Shown here: one piece after another, positions 1 through 5,772 of the stretch | How positions within the stretch are numbered: position 1 is the first letter of the stretch | Layout: each line of letters starts with the position of its first letter | NCBI GenBank assembly: GCA_017514645.1 | Contig: JAFWJP010000190.1 | Location: forward strand, 1 to 5,772 | Direction of reading: 5' to 3' | DNA: 5,772 nt | Source: Solobacterium sp. | GTDB taxonomy: Bacteria; Bacillota_I; Bacilli_A; Erysipelotrichales; Erysipelotrichaceae | Translations under genes and position numbers: made by a program | Notes under the pieces: model-generated | Seen by the model: only the letters and a program-made list of their open reading frames with translations | Databases searched by the model: none | What the model was told of the DNA's origin: nothing

Positions 1-1185
1 GCAGCCTCCTGTGAATTCACGCCGGCAGAACCGGTTCAGCCAAGCGTACCGCAGGAATATGACGAACAAGCAGTGAAGAAAGCTGCCGAGATGCTGAACC
101 AGGCAAAGCGGCCGATCATCTACTTCGGAGGAGGCGTCATTCTTTCCCGGGCGGATGAGGAACTCAAGAGCGTCATGAACCGGGCAGACATTCCGGCCGT
201 CTGGACCCTGATGGCAAAGGGAACGCTGGAAGATGATGATCCGCTGAACCTCGGACTGATCGGCATGCATGGCAGCTTCGTCTCAAACAAGGCGATCGAT
301 ACCGCAGATGTGGTACTGGCCGTCGGAACCCGCTTCTCAGACCGGGTCGCACTGAATCCAAAGAAATTTGCCAAGGATGCCAAAATCATCCAGTTTGATA
401 TCGATGCCAGTGAAGTGGATAAGAACGTTGCGGTCGATCTCTCGGTCGTGGGAGATGCGAAAGTCGTTCTGAAGGCATTGCTGGAAGATCTGAAAGAAAC
501 CCGGCACGAAGAGTGGAAGGAAGACATTGCCCGCTGGAAAGCAGCGGACTACCGTCCAAGCGACAGCGACGAGCGTCTCAAACCGCATCAGATCCTCAGA
601 ACCATATGTGATCTTTCCGGGGATGATGCCATCTACGTAACCGATGTCGGCCAGCATCAGATGTGGGCGGCACAGTACCTGACGCATGTAAAGCCGCGGC
701 ACTTCCTGACCAGCGGCGGCCTTGGCACAATGGGCTATGGCTATGGCGCTGCGATCGGTGCACAGATCGCAAAAGGAAATGCACAGCGGGTGGTACATCT
801 GACCGGTGACGGCAGCTTCCATATGAATCTGAATGAAGCGGTAACCGCAGTCAGCTACGATCTGCCGGTCATTACGGTCATCTTCAATAACCAGGTGCTC
901 GGCATGGTGCGCCAGTGGCAGACCCTGCTGTATGGAAAACGCTACTCCAGCACCGATCCGCACCGGAAGACGAATTACGTAAAGCTTGCGGAAGGATTTG
1001 GCGCAAAGGGATGGCATTGTGAGACGCCGGAAGAATTTGAGAAAGCCTTCCGGGAAGCACTTGAAAACAGCGGTCCGTCCTGGATCGAATGCGTCATAGA
1101 AAAGGATGAAAAGGTCCTGCCGATGATTCCGGCAGGTTCCACGATCGAAGACATCATCCTGGCAGACGGAAAGGAGGCGGAGTGA
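1..1185 (+). CDS. ilvB: Acetohydroxyacid synthase large (catalytic) subunit, 5'-truncated by window
   Basis: Catalytic subunit of acetohydroxyacid synthase (AHAS). It condenses two pyruvates to 2-acetolactate, or pyruvate with 2-oxobutyrate to 2-aceto-2-hydroxybutyrate, using ThDP, Mg2+ and FAD; cytoplasmic. The frame is open from base 1 and gives 394 residues. Family members are about 550-590 residues, so roughly the first 160-190 (the Pyr domain with the catalytic Glu) lie outside. The GTG at 73 is internal and not a start. In fragment numbering, the central FAD-associated domain covers about 25-165 and contains GMHGSF (88-93) and VGTRFSDRV (108-116). The C-terminal ThDP domain contains TSGGLGTMGYGYGAAIG (237-253), the ThDP/Mg motif GDG (269-271) ending in NN (296-297), and LGMVRQWQ (300-307), whose Trp306 corresponds to the Trp574 herbicide-site residue of plant AHAS. 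VLPMIPAG near the C-terminus is also typical. The fragment is intact with no frameshift. The stop lies 1 nt before ilvN, so coupled translation of the two subunits is likely. Glyoxylate carboligase and catabolic AlsS are less likely given the adjacent ilvN. Confidence 0.97.
   Translation, partial: AASCEFTPAEPVQPSVPQEYDEQAVKKAAEMLNQAKRPIIYFGGGVILSRADEELKSVMNRADIPAVWTLMAKGTLEDDDPLNLGLIGMHGSFVSNKAIDTADVVLAVGTRFSDRVALNPKKFAKDAKIIQFDIDASEVDKNVAVDLSVVGDAKVVLKALLEDLKETRHEEWKEDIARWKAADYRPSDSDERLKPHQILRTICDLSGDDAIYVTDVGQHQMWAAQYLTHVKPRHFLTSGGLGTMGYGYGAAIGAQIAKGNAQRVVHLTGDGSFHMNLNEAVTAVSYDLPVITVIFNNQVLGMVRQWQTLLYGKRYSSTDPHRKTNYVKLAEGFGAKGWHCETPEEFEKAFREALENSGPSWIECVIEKDEKVLPMIPAGSTIEDIILADGKEAE
1171..1177 (+). 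promoter_or_regulatory. ilvN ribosome binding site inside the end of ilvB
   Basis: AAGGAGG lies within the last codons of ilvB, 9 nt before the ilvN ATG at 1187. It fixes the ilvN start and means ribosomes finishing ilvB pass directly over the ilvN initiation region. Confidence 0.85.
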
Positions 1186-1186
1186 G

Positions 1187-1675
1187 ATGGCGGAAAAACA
1201 GTATCCCCGCTCGGTGATCAGTATTCTGGTTGAGAACCACTACGGTGTTCTTGCCCGGATCGCCAGCATGTTTAACCGGCGCAGCTTCAACATTGATTCC
1301 ATCGCTGCCAGTGAAACGATCGATCCCGGCATTACAAGAATTACGATCACCGTACACGCAGATCAGAACACGCTGAAGCAGATGCTGCTGCAGACCGAAC
1401 GGCTTGAAGAAGTGAAGAAGGTATTCGTTCTGGATTCCAACAGCCTGCAGCGGGAACTGCTGCTGATCAAGATCGGATGCGATCCGAAAAAGCTTCCTGC
1501 ACTGCGGGACATTGCGGGCGTATACAACGCGAAGATCATCGATCTTTCCCCGGAAAGCCTGGTCATGGAACTGACGGGCAAGCCGGAGAAAATTGACGGC
1601 TTCCTGAAGATGTTTGGTAACTATAATGTATTAGAAATGTGCCGTACCGGAGTAACGGCACTGAATCGCGAATAA
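1187..1675 (+). CDS. ilvN: Acetohydroxyacid synthase small (regulatory) subunit
   Basis: Regulatory subunit of AHAS. It binds and activates the IlvB catalytic subunit and confers valine feedback inhibition. It is 162 residues long, normal for the IlvN/IlvH family. The N-terminal ACT domain spans about 8-82, with VENHYGVLARIASMF (15-29) and RRSFNIDSI (31-39). The C-terminal small-subunit domain spans about 88-160 (RELLLIKI at 89-96, then AKIIDLSPESLVMELTG at 115-131). Residues matching the E. coli IlvH valine-site positions Asn11, Gly14 and Asn29 are present as Asn17, Gly20 and Asn35, so valine sensitivity is predicted; this is by alignment from memory and untested. The start is supported by the AAGGAGG site 9 nt upstream. 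It begins 1 nt after the ilvB stop and is followed by ilvC after 19 nt. Confidence 0.96.
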   Translation: MAEKQYPRSVISILVENHYGVLARIASMFNRRSFNIDSIAASETIDPGITRITITVHADQNTLKQMLLQTERLEEVKKVFVLDSNSLQRELLLIKIGCDPKKLPALRDIAGVYNAKIIDLSPESLVMELTGKPEKIDGFLKMFGNYNVLEMCRTGVTALNRE

Positions 1676-1680
1676 GAAAA

Positions 1681-1687
1681 AAAGGAG
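1681..1687 (+). promoter_or_regulatory. ilvC ribosome binding site
   Basis: AAAGGAG follows a run of A residues after the ilvN stop and sits 7 nt before the ilvC ATG at 1695. It occupies most of the short ilvN-ilvC gap, which leaves little room for a separate promoter there. Confidence 0.8.
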
Positions 1688-1694
1688 ATAAATC

Positions 1695-2708
1695 ATGGCG
1701 ATCAAAAAGTATTATGACTCAGACTGCAACCTCGGCGTACTCGACGGAAAGACCGTAGCTGTAATCGGCTTTGGTTCTCAGGGACACGCACATTCGGAAA
1801 ACCTCGCAGAAAGCGGCGTAAATGTTGTCGTTGGTCTGCGTGAGGGAAGCGGACACTGGAAGAAGGCTGCGGAATTTGCAGAGACCCATCCGAACTTCAA
1901 GGTTATGGACATCGAAAGTGCCGCTGAAGCAGGTGATGTGGTAATGATGCTGGTACCGGATGAAAGAGCTGCCGATATCTATAACAAGCTTGTCGCTCCG
2001 CACATGAAGGAAGGCGATACGCTGGCATTCGCACACGGCTTCAACGTTCATTTCCAGTTCATCAAGCCGGCCAAGGACATCAATGTCATCATGATCGCCC
2101 CGAAGGGCCCGGGACATGTTGTCCGTTCCACTTATACCGAAGGCCAGGGCGTTCCTTCCCTGATCTGCGTCGAACAGGATTTCACCGGCAACGCGAAGGA
2201 GATCGCTCTTGCGTATGCATGCGGCATCGGCGCAGGCCGTGCCGGCATTCTTGAGACAACCTTCCGTGAAGAAACCGAAACCGATCTGTTTGGCGAACAG
2301 GCAGTTCTCTGCGGCGGTGTCTGCGAACTGATCCACGCCGGGTTCGATACCCTCGTAGAAGCAGGCTATGCGCCGGAAATGGCATACTTTGAGACCTGCC
2401 ATGAAATGAAGCTCATCATCGACCTGATCAACAAGGGCGGCTTCGGCCTGATGCGCTACTCCATTTCCAATACTGCGGAGTATGGTGACTACCGTACCGG
2501 CAAGCGTCTCATCACTGAAGAGACCCGCAAGGAAATGAAGAAGATCCTCTCGGAGATCCAGGATGGGTCCTTCGCAAGTGAATTCATGCAGGAGATGTCT
2601 GCAGGCCGTCAGGCGAAGTTCCTGGCAATGCGCAAGAAGGAAGCAGAACATCCGATCGAGAAAGTCGGAAGCGAACTGCGTTCCATGATGAGCTGGCTCA
2701 AGAAATAA
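1695..2708 (+). CDS. ilvC: Ketol-acid reductoisomerase, class I (short form)
   Basis: Second shared enzyme of valine/isoleucine synthesis. It isomerises and reduces 2-acetolactate (or 2-aceto-2-hydroxybutyrate) to the 2,3-dihydroxy acid using Mg2+ and NAD(P)H; cytoplasmic. It has 337 residues, matching class I KARIs (about 330-345) rather than the long class II form of E. coli (about 490). The N-terminal Rossmann domain has GFGSQG (25-30) followed by HAH, then the cofactor loop [11 protein letters not shown] (48-58). Catalytic and metal residues are all visible: His114 in AHGFN, Lys137 in PKGPG, Asp197 and Glu201 in DLFGEQ, Glu237 in CHEMK, and Ser258 in [10 protein letters not shown]. The C-terminal knotted domain is therefore complete. 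The loop carries His54 where related proteins, as I recall them, usually have Ser, so NADPH versus NADH preference is uncertain. Codon use is more biased than in ilvB (Arg CGT 8 of 12, no CGG; Lys AAG 21 of 24), suggesting high expression. It starts 19 nt after ilvN. Confidence 0.98.
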   Translation: MAIKKYYDSDCNLGVLDGKTVAVIGFGSQGHAHSENLAESGVNVVVGLREGSGHWKKAAEFAETHPNFKVMDIESAAEAGDVVMMLVPDERAADIYNKLVAPHMKEGDTLAFAHGFNVHFQFIKPAKDINVIMIAPKGPGHVVRSTYTEGQGVPSLICVEQDFTGNAKEIALAYACGIGAGRAGILETTFREETETDLFGEQAVLCGGVCELIHAGFDTLVEAGYAPEMAYFETCHEMKLIIDLINKGGFGLMRYSISNTAEYGDYRTGKRLITEETRKEMKKILSEIQDGSFASEFMQEMSAGRQAKFLAMRKKEAEHPIEKVGSELRSMMSWLKK

Positions 2709-2719
2709 ATTAAAGAAAC

Positions 2720-2725
2720 AAGGAG
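2720..2725 (+). promoter_or_regulatory. ilvD ribosome binding site
   Basis: AAGGAG in the 28-nt ilvC-ilvD gap, 11 nt before the ATG at 2737. The spacing is slightly long, but there is no better in-frame start nearby. The encoded N-terminus MRSDNVTKG matches the usual MRSD start of Gram-positive dihydroxyacid dehydratases, which confirms the start. Confidence 0.75.
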
Positions 2726-2736
2726 ACTTAACATAT

Positions 2737-4395
2737 ATGCGCAGCGATAACGTTACAAAAGGCGCAGAACGCGCCCCGAACCGAAGCCTGTTCTATGCGC
2801 TCGGTTATACCAAGGAAGATTTGGAAAAACCTCTGATTGCCATTGTGTCTGCACACAGTGACATTGTTCCGGGTCATACTAATCTTGACAAGCTGACCGA
2901 TGCGATCAAGATGGGAATTGAGGCAGCCGGCGGAACACCGTTCATGGTTCCGGCGATCGGTGTCTGTGACGGGATTGCGATGGGTCATATCGGAATGAAA
3001 TATTCCCTCGCAAGCCGGGAACTGATTGCGGACAGCACAGAAACCATGATAATGGCACATCAGTTTGACGGTGCGGTTCTGGTACCAAACTGCGACAAGA
3101 TCGTACCGGGTATGGTCATGGCTGCGGTAAGAATGGATATTCCTGCCGTGGTATGTTCCGGCGGTCCGATGCTGGCGGGAAGATATGACGGAGAAGAAGT
3201 CTCTCTTTCCAAAATGTTTGAAGCGGTCGGTGCCTATAAGGCAGGCATGATCAATGAAGCAAAGCTGGATGAGTGTGAACAGAACTGCTGCCCGGGCTGC
3301 GGCTCCTGCAGCGGCATGTACACCGCCAACAGTATGAACTGTCTCTGCGAGGCAATCGGCATTGCCCTTCCCGGCAACGGTACGATTCCCGCAGTATACG
3401 CAAAGCGTCTGCAGCTGGGCAGAAAGTCCGGTGCTGCGATCATGGAGCTGGTACGCAACGGCATTACGGCACGCGATATTATCAATCAGCGCAGTATCCG
3501 CAACGCCCTGACCTGTGATATGGCACTTGGATGCAGTACGAATACCGTGCTCCATCTGCTTGCGATTGCCAAAGAGGCAGGCGTCAACGTCGATCTGAAT
3601 CTCTTCAATGAGATCAGCGCAAAGACACCGAACCTCTGCCACCTTGCCCCGGCCGGCCCGACCCATATGCCGGATCTCTATGCGGCAGGCGGCATCCCGG
3701 CAGTTCAGGCAGAACTGGCTAAGAAGGATCTGCTGAACCTTGACTGTATGACCGTTACCTGCAAGACCGTAGGGGAAAACATTCAGGGTGCCCATATTCT
3801 GAATACGAATGCGATCCGTCCGATCGACAATCCGTACAGTGAGACCGGCGGACTGCAGATCCTCTTCGGAAACATCGCACCGGATGGCTGTGTTGTAAAA
3901 CGGAGCGCAGTCGCACCGGAAATGCTTACGCATACCGGTCCGGCCCGTGTCTTCGACAGTGAAGATGAAGCGATCAAATCGATCTATGAAGGCGGAATCA
4001 AGCCGGGTGATGTCGTAGTCATCCGCTATGAAGGGCCGCAGGGCGGTCCCGGAATGCGGGAAATGCTGAACCCGACCTCTGCACTGGCCGGCATGAAGCT
4101 GGATACGACGGTTGCGCTTGTGACCGACGGACGGTTCTCCGGCGCAAGCCGGGGTGCTGCGATCGGACATGTATGTCCGGAAGCGTTCGCAGACGGGCCG
4201 ATCGGACTTGTACAGGAAGGCGACATGATCGAAATCGATATTCCGAATGCCGCCATCAATGTACTTGTCAGCGAAGATGAACTGGCAATGCGCAGAGCGA
4301 AGTTTGTGAAGCCGGAACCGAACATCAAGAGCGGCTGGCTGGCAAGATACGCACGTCTTGTTGACGGGGCGAACCATGGCGCAGTTATGAAATGA
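2737..4395 (+). CDS. ilvD: Dihydroxyacid dehydratase, Fe-S enzyme
   Basis: Dehydrates 2,3-dihydroxyisovalerate and 2,3-dihydroxy-3-methylvalerate to the 2-oxo acids, the third shared step of valine/isoleucine synthesis. It has 552 residues, full length for the IlvD/Edd family. Signatures in order: RAPNRSL (12-18); PGHTNLDKL (45-53); [17 protein letters not shown] (75-91), with Asp78 a likely Mg ligand; NCDK (118-121), with cluster Cys119 and the Lys121 position that is carbamylated in relatives; [19 protein letters not shown] (184-202), with Cys191 a cluster ligand; ALPGNGT (210-216); [12 protein letters not shown] (262-273); [14 protein letters not shown] (431-444), with Glu442 a likely Mg ligand; and DGRFSG (464-469), with the catalytic Ser468. 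PGH replaces the PCN of [2Fe-2S] dehydratases, pointing to an E. coli-like, oxygen-labile cluster (inference). The signatures and the ilv neighbours favour IlvD over phosphogluconate or sugar-acid dehydratase. It follows ilvC by 28 nt and precedes ilvE by 10 nt. Confidence 0.97.
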   Translation: MRSDNVTKGAERAPNRSLFYALGYTKEDLEKPLIAIVSAHSDIVPGHTNLDKLTDAIKMGIEAAGGTPFMVPAIGVCDGIAMGHIGMKYSLASRELIADSTETMIMAHQFDGAVLVPNCDKIVPGMVMAAVRMDIPAVVCSGGPMLAGRYDGEEVSLSKMFEAVGAYKAGMINEAKLDECEQNCCPGCGSCSGMYTANSMNCLCEAIGIALPGNGTIPAVYAKRLQLGRKSGAAIMELVRNGITARDIINQRSIRNALTCDMALGCSTNTVLHLLAIAKEAGVNVDLNLFNEISAKTPNLCHLAPAGPTHMPDLYAAGGIPAVQAELAKKDLLNLDCMTVTCKTVGENIQGAHILNTNAIRPIDNPYSETGGLQILFGNIAPDGCVVKRSAVAPEMLTHTGPARVFDSEDEAIKSIYEGGIKPGDVVVIRYEGPQGGPGMREMLNPTSALAGMKLDTTVALVTDGRFSGASRGAAIGHVCPEAFADGPIGLVQEGDMIEIDIPNAAINVLVSEDELAMRRAKFVKPEPNIKSGWLARYARLVDGANHGAVMK

Positions 4396-4399
4396 GGAG
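4395..4399 (+). promoter_or_regulatory. ilvE ribosome binding site overlapping the ilvD stop
   Basis: AGGAG begins on the last base of the ilvD TGA and sits 6 nt before the ATG at 4406. It sets the ilvE start and suggests that ribosomes terminating on ilvD can reinitiate on ilvE. Confidence 0.8.
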
Positions 4400-4405
4400 A
4401 AGGAT

Positions 4406-5491
4406 ATGCTGGATATCAAAATTACAAAAGCAGAAACGCTGAAAGAAAAACCGACCGATGAATCAAAGCTCGGTTTTGGCAGAATCTTTACCGATCATAT
4501 GTTCCTGATGGATTACGACCGTTCCTACGGCGGAACCGGATGGCACAATCCGAGGATTGAACCGTATCATCCCTTCAGCATTGCTCCGGGCTGTGTTGTT
4601 CTCCACTATGCTCAGGAAGTATTTGAAGGCATGAAGGCATACCGGACAGCGGACAACAAGATCCAGCTGTTCCGTCCGGAATGCAATGCAAGACGGTACC
4701 AGGACAGCTGTGACCGGCTCTGCATCCCGCAGATCCCGGAAGAGGATTTTGTTCAGGCGGTAAAGGCGCTTGTAGAACTCGAAAAGGACTGGGTTCCGCA
4801 TACTGAAGGTGCGACGCTCTATATCCGTCCGTTTACCTTTGCGACGATGGAACAGCTTGGCGTTCACGCAAGCACTTCCTATACCTTCTGCATTATTCTC
4901 TCTCCGTCCGGTGCCTATTACGCAACCGGTCTTGCGCCGGTACGCATCTATGTTGAAGATGAGTACATCCGTGCTGCACCCGGTCTGACCGGATTCGCAA
5001 AATGCGGCGGAAACTACGCCGCTTCGATCAAGTCCGGCGAGATCGCAGAAGCGCTCGGCTATTCCCAGGTACTCTGGCTGGATGGCGTAGAGCACAAGTA
5101 TGTTGAAGAAGTCGGTTCGATGAACATCTTCTTCAAGATCGACGGCAAGATCTACACCGCCGCATGTACCGGTACGGTACTTCCGGGTGTAACACGCCGT
5201 TCCATCATTGAGCTGTGCAGAGACTGGGGTTATGAGGTCATTGAAGGAAAGCTTTCCATCGATGATGTCATGAAAGCGGGCCATGACGGCAAGCTGGAAG
5301 AAGTATTCGGTTCCGGAACCGCTGCCGTTGTCAGCCCGGTCAAAGAACTGAAATACGAAAAGGACGTCGTCCTGATCGGCGACGGAAAGATCGGCGAACT
5401 GACACAGAAGCTCTACGATACCATGACCGGTATCCAGTGGGGCAGAATCAAGGACACCAAGAACTGGATCGTCCCGGTCTGCCAGGGTTAA
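4406..5491 (+). CDS. ilvE: Branched-chain amino acid aminotransferase (long, YbgE/YwaA-like type)
   Basis: PLP-dependent fold-type IV aminotransferase. It makes valine, isoleucine and leucine from their 2-oxo acids with glutamate, and can run in the catabolic direction. It has 361 residues, like the B. subtilis YbgE/YwaA and eukaryotic BCAT group rather than the shorter E. coli IlvE (about 310). Visible features: FGRIFTDHMFLMDY (24-37); LHYAQEVFEGMKAYR (66-80); FRPECNARR (89-97); the PLP-binding Lys199 in GFAKCGGNYAAS (196-207); Glu235 in VEEVGSMNIFF (233-243), a PLP-pyridine contact in relatives; TVLPGVTRRS (257-266) of the PLP phosphate cup; and FGSGTAA (301-307), with Thr305 another phosphate contact. 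The redox CxxC of mammalian BCATs, which would fall at 307-310, is absent (Ala and Ser). It is the last gene of the operon, 10 nt after ilvD and followed directly by a terminator. The symbol ilvE is by function; ilvK is sometimes used for this subgroup. Confidence 0.95.
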   Translation: MLDIKITKAETLKEKPTDESKLGFGRIFTDHMFLMDYDRSYGGTGWHNPRIEPYHPFSIAPGCVVLHYAQEVFEGMKAYRTADNKIQLFRPECNARRYQDSCDRLCIPQIPEEDFVQAVKALVELEKDWVPHTEGATLYIRPFTFATMEQLGVHASTSYTFCIILSPSGAYYATGLAPVRIYVEDEYIRAAPGLTGFAKCGGNYAASIKSGEIAEALGYSQVLWLDGVEHKYVEEVGSMNIFFKIDGKIYTAACTGTVLPGVTRRSIIELCRDWGYEVIEGKLSIDDVMKAGHDGKLEEVFGSGTAAVVSPVKELKYEKDVVLIGDGKIGELTQKLYDTMTGIQWGRIKDTKNWIVPVCQG

Positions 5492-5502
5492 TCAAAACAC
5501 AG

Positions 5503-5548
5503 AAAAATACCGCAGAGAACTGCTTTACGCACAATCTGCGGTATTTTT
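5503..5548. terminator. Bidirectional intrinsic terminator between convergent ilvE and pepD-like genes
   Basis: A perfect 14-bp inverted repeat, with arms at 5503-5516 and 5535-5548, flanks an 18-nt loop. The GC-rich part of the stem is ACCGCAGA/TCTGCGGT. The left arm starts with a run of five A and the right arm ends in a T run (5544-5549). On either strand the transcript therefore has a hairpin followed by a U tract. It starts 11 nt after the ilvE stop and lies 13 nt beyond the stop of the - strand gene, so one element can end both transcripts. Confidence 0.93.
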
Positions 5549-5561
5549 TAAGTGTATTTGC

Positions 5562-5772
5562 TTATTTGCTCTCCCTCAGGATGTCGCAGAGGATGTTCCA
5601 GGCATCATCGAATGACTGCAGTTCCATGCGCTCATCCGGGGAATGGATCATGTCGGTGATCGGACCAAGGGTGATGATATCCATCGTTGGATCGAGCCCT
5701 TTTATAATTCCGCATTCCAGACCTCCATGCGTCGCAACCTCTTTGTACGGGAAGCCGCGTTTTTCCGCAACC
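5562..5772 (-). CDS. pepD: PepD-like M20 aminoacyl-histidine dipeptidase, C-terminal 69 residues only
   Basis: Read on the - strand, an open frame enters from the right window edge and stops at TAA (complement of 5562-5564), giving the last 69 residues. The fragment contains THGGLECGII (14-23), a DIITLGP stretch (31-37) and MIHSPDER (41-48). This combination is characteristic of the C-terminal catalytic domain of PepD/aminoacyl-histidine dipeptidases (peptidase family M20, a di-zinc cytosolic enzyme that cleaves Xaa-His and other dipeptides such as carnosine-like substrates). The His in HSPDE (residue 43) corresponds to a zinc ligand in the family. The remaining roughly 400 or more residues, including the other metal ligands and the lid domain, are outside the window, so completeness cannot be judged. 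It is convergent with ilvE and shares its terminator, so it is not part of the ilv operon. A link to amino acid supply is possible but not shown. Confidence 0.88.
   Translation of the reverse strand, partial: VAEKRGFPYKEVATHGGLECGIIKGLDPTMDIITLGPITDMIHSPDERMELQSFDDAWNILCDILRESK

Noticed and set aside
73..75. GTG as the start of ilvB
   Set aside because: The reading frame is open and AHAS-like back to base 1, and starting here would remove the whole Pyr domain. It is an internal Val codon, and the true start is upstream of the window.
337..1017. 226-residue antisense ORF opposite ilvB
   Set aside because: Same codon-register shadow effect; the sense strand has clear AHAS motifs throughout.
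1719..2651. 310-residue antisense ORF opposite ilvC
   Set aside because: Codon-register shadow of ilvC, ending at the sense Ser9 TCA codon; no recognisable domain.
2709..2736. Possible internal promoter or attenuator between ilvC and ilvD
   Set aside because: The gap is only 28 nt, is filled largely by the ribosome binding site, and shows no -35/-10 pair or hairpin.
2728..4419. 563-residue antisense ORF opposite ilvD
   Set aside because: It is in exact codon register with ilvD and exists because ilvD lacks TTA, CTA and TCA codons. The protein looks like no family I recognise, and the sense strand encodes a fully conserved dehydratase.
4463..5284. 273-residue antisense ORF opposite ilvE
   Set aside because: Codon-register shadow of ilvE, ending at the sense Ser20 TCA codon; no recognisable domain.

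Overview
The window carries most of a branched-chain amino acid (valine/isoleucine) biosynthesis operon on the + strand, in the order ilvB (5' end cut off by the window) - ilvN - ilvC - ilvD - ilvE. It ends in a hairpin terminator, which is followed by the C-terminal end of a convergent M20-type (PepD-like) aminopeptidase gene on the - strand. Nearly every base is accounted for. The longest gap between coding regions is 70 nt, between ilvE and pepD, and it is mostly the terminator.

The five + strand genes are packed tightly: 1 nt between ilvB and ilvN, 19 nt between ilvN and ilvC, 28 nt between ilvC and ilvD, and 10 nt between ilvD and ilvE. Each of the four complete genes has a strong AGGAG-type ribosome binding site. 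Together they encode acetohydroxyacid synthase (catalytic plus regulatory subunit), ketol-acid reductoisomerase, dihydroxyacid dehydratase and the branched-chain aminotransferase. This is the whole set of shared steps from pyruvate to valine and from pyruvate plus 2-oxobutyrate to isoleucine. No ilvA/cimA (2-oxobutyrate supply) or leu genes are present. The promoter and any T-box or leader attenuator would lie upstream of base 1 and cannot be judged.

The strong Shine-Dalgarno sites, the class I KARI, the B. subtilis YbgE/YwaA-like long BCAT, the E. coli-like dehydratase cluster signature (PGH rather than PCN) and the PepD-type dipeptidase suggest an anaerobic Bacillota member of moderate GC (Clostridia or Erysipelotrichia-like). 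This is inference, and I cannot name a genus.

I found no novel system: this is an ordinary metabolic locus with intact genes. The points worth a second look are modest: the KARI cofactor loop (GSGHW), a dehydratase predicted to use an oxygen-labile cluster, a clear codon-usage contrast between ilvC and ilvB, a small hairpin near the ilvN/ilvC junction, and a symmetrical bidirectional terminator. Very long antisense reading frames opposite the genes are explained by near-absence of three sense codons.
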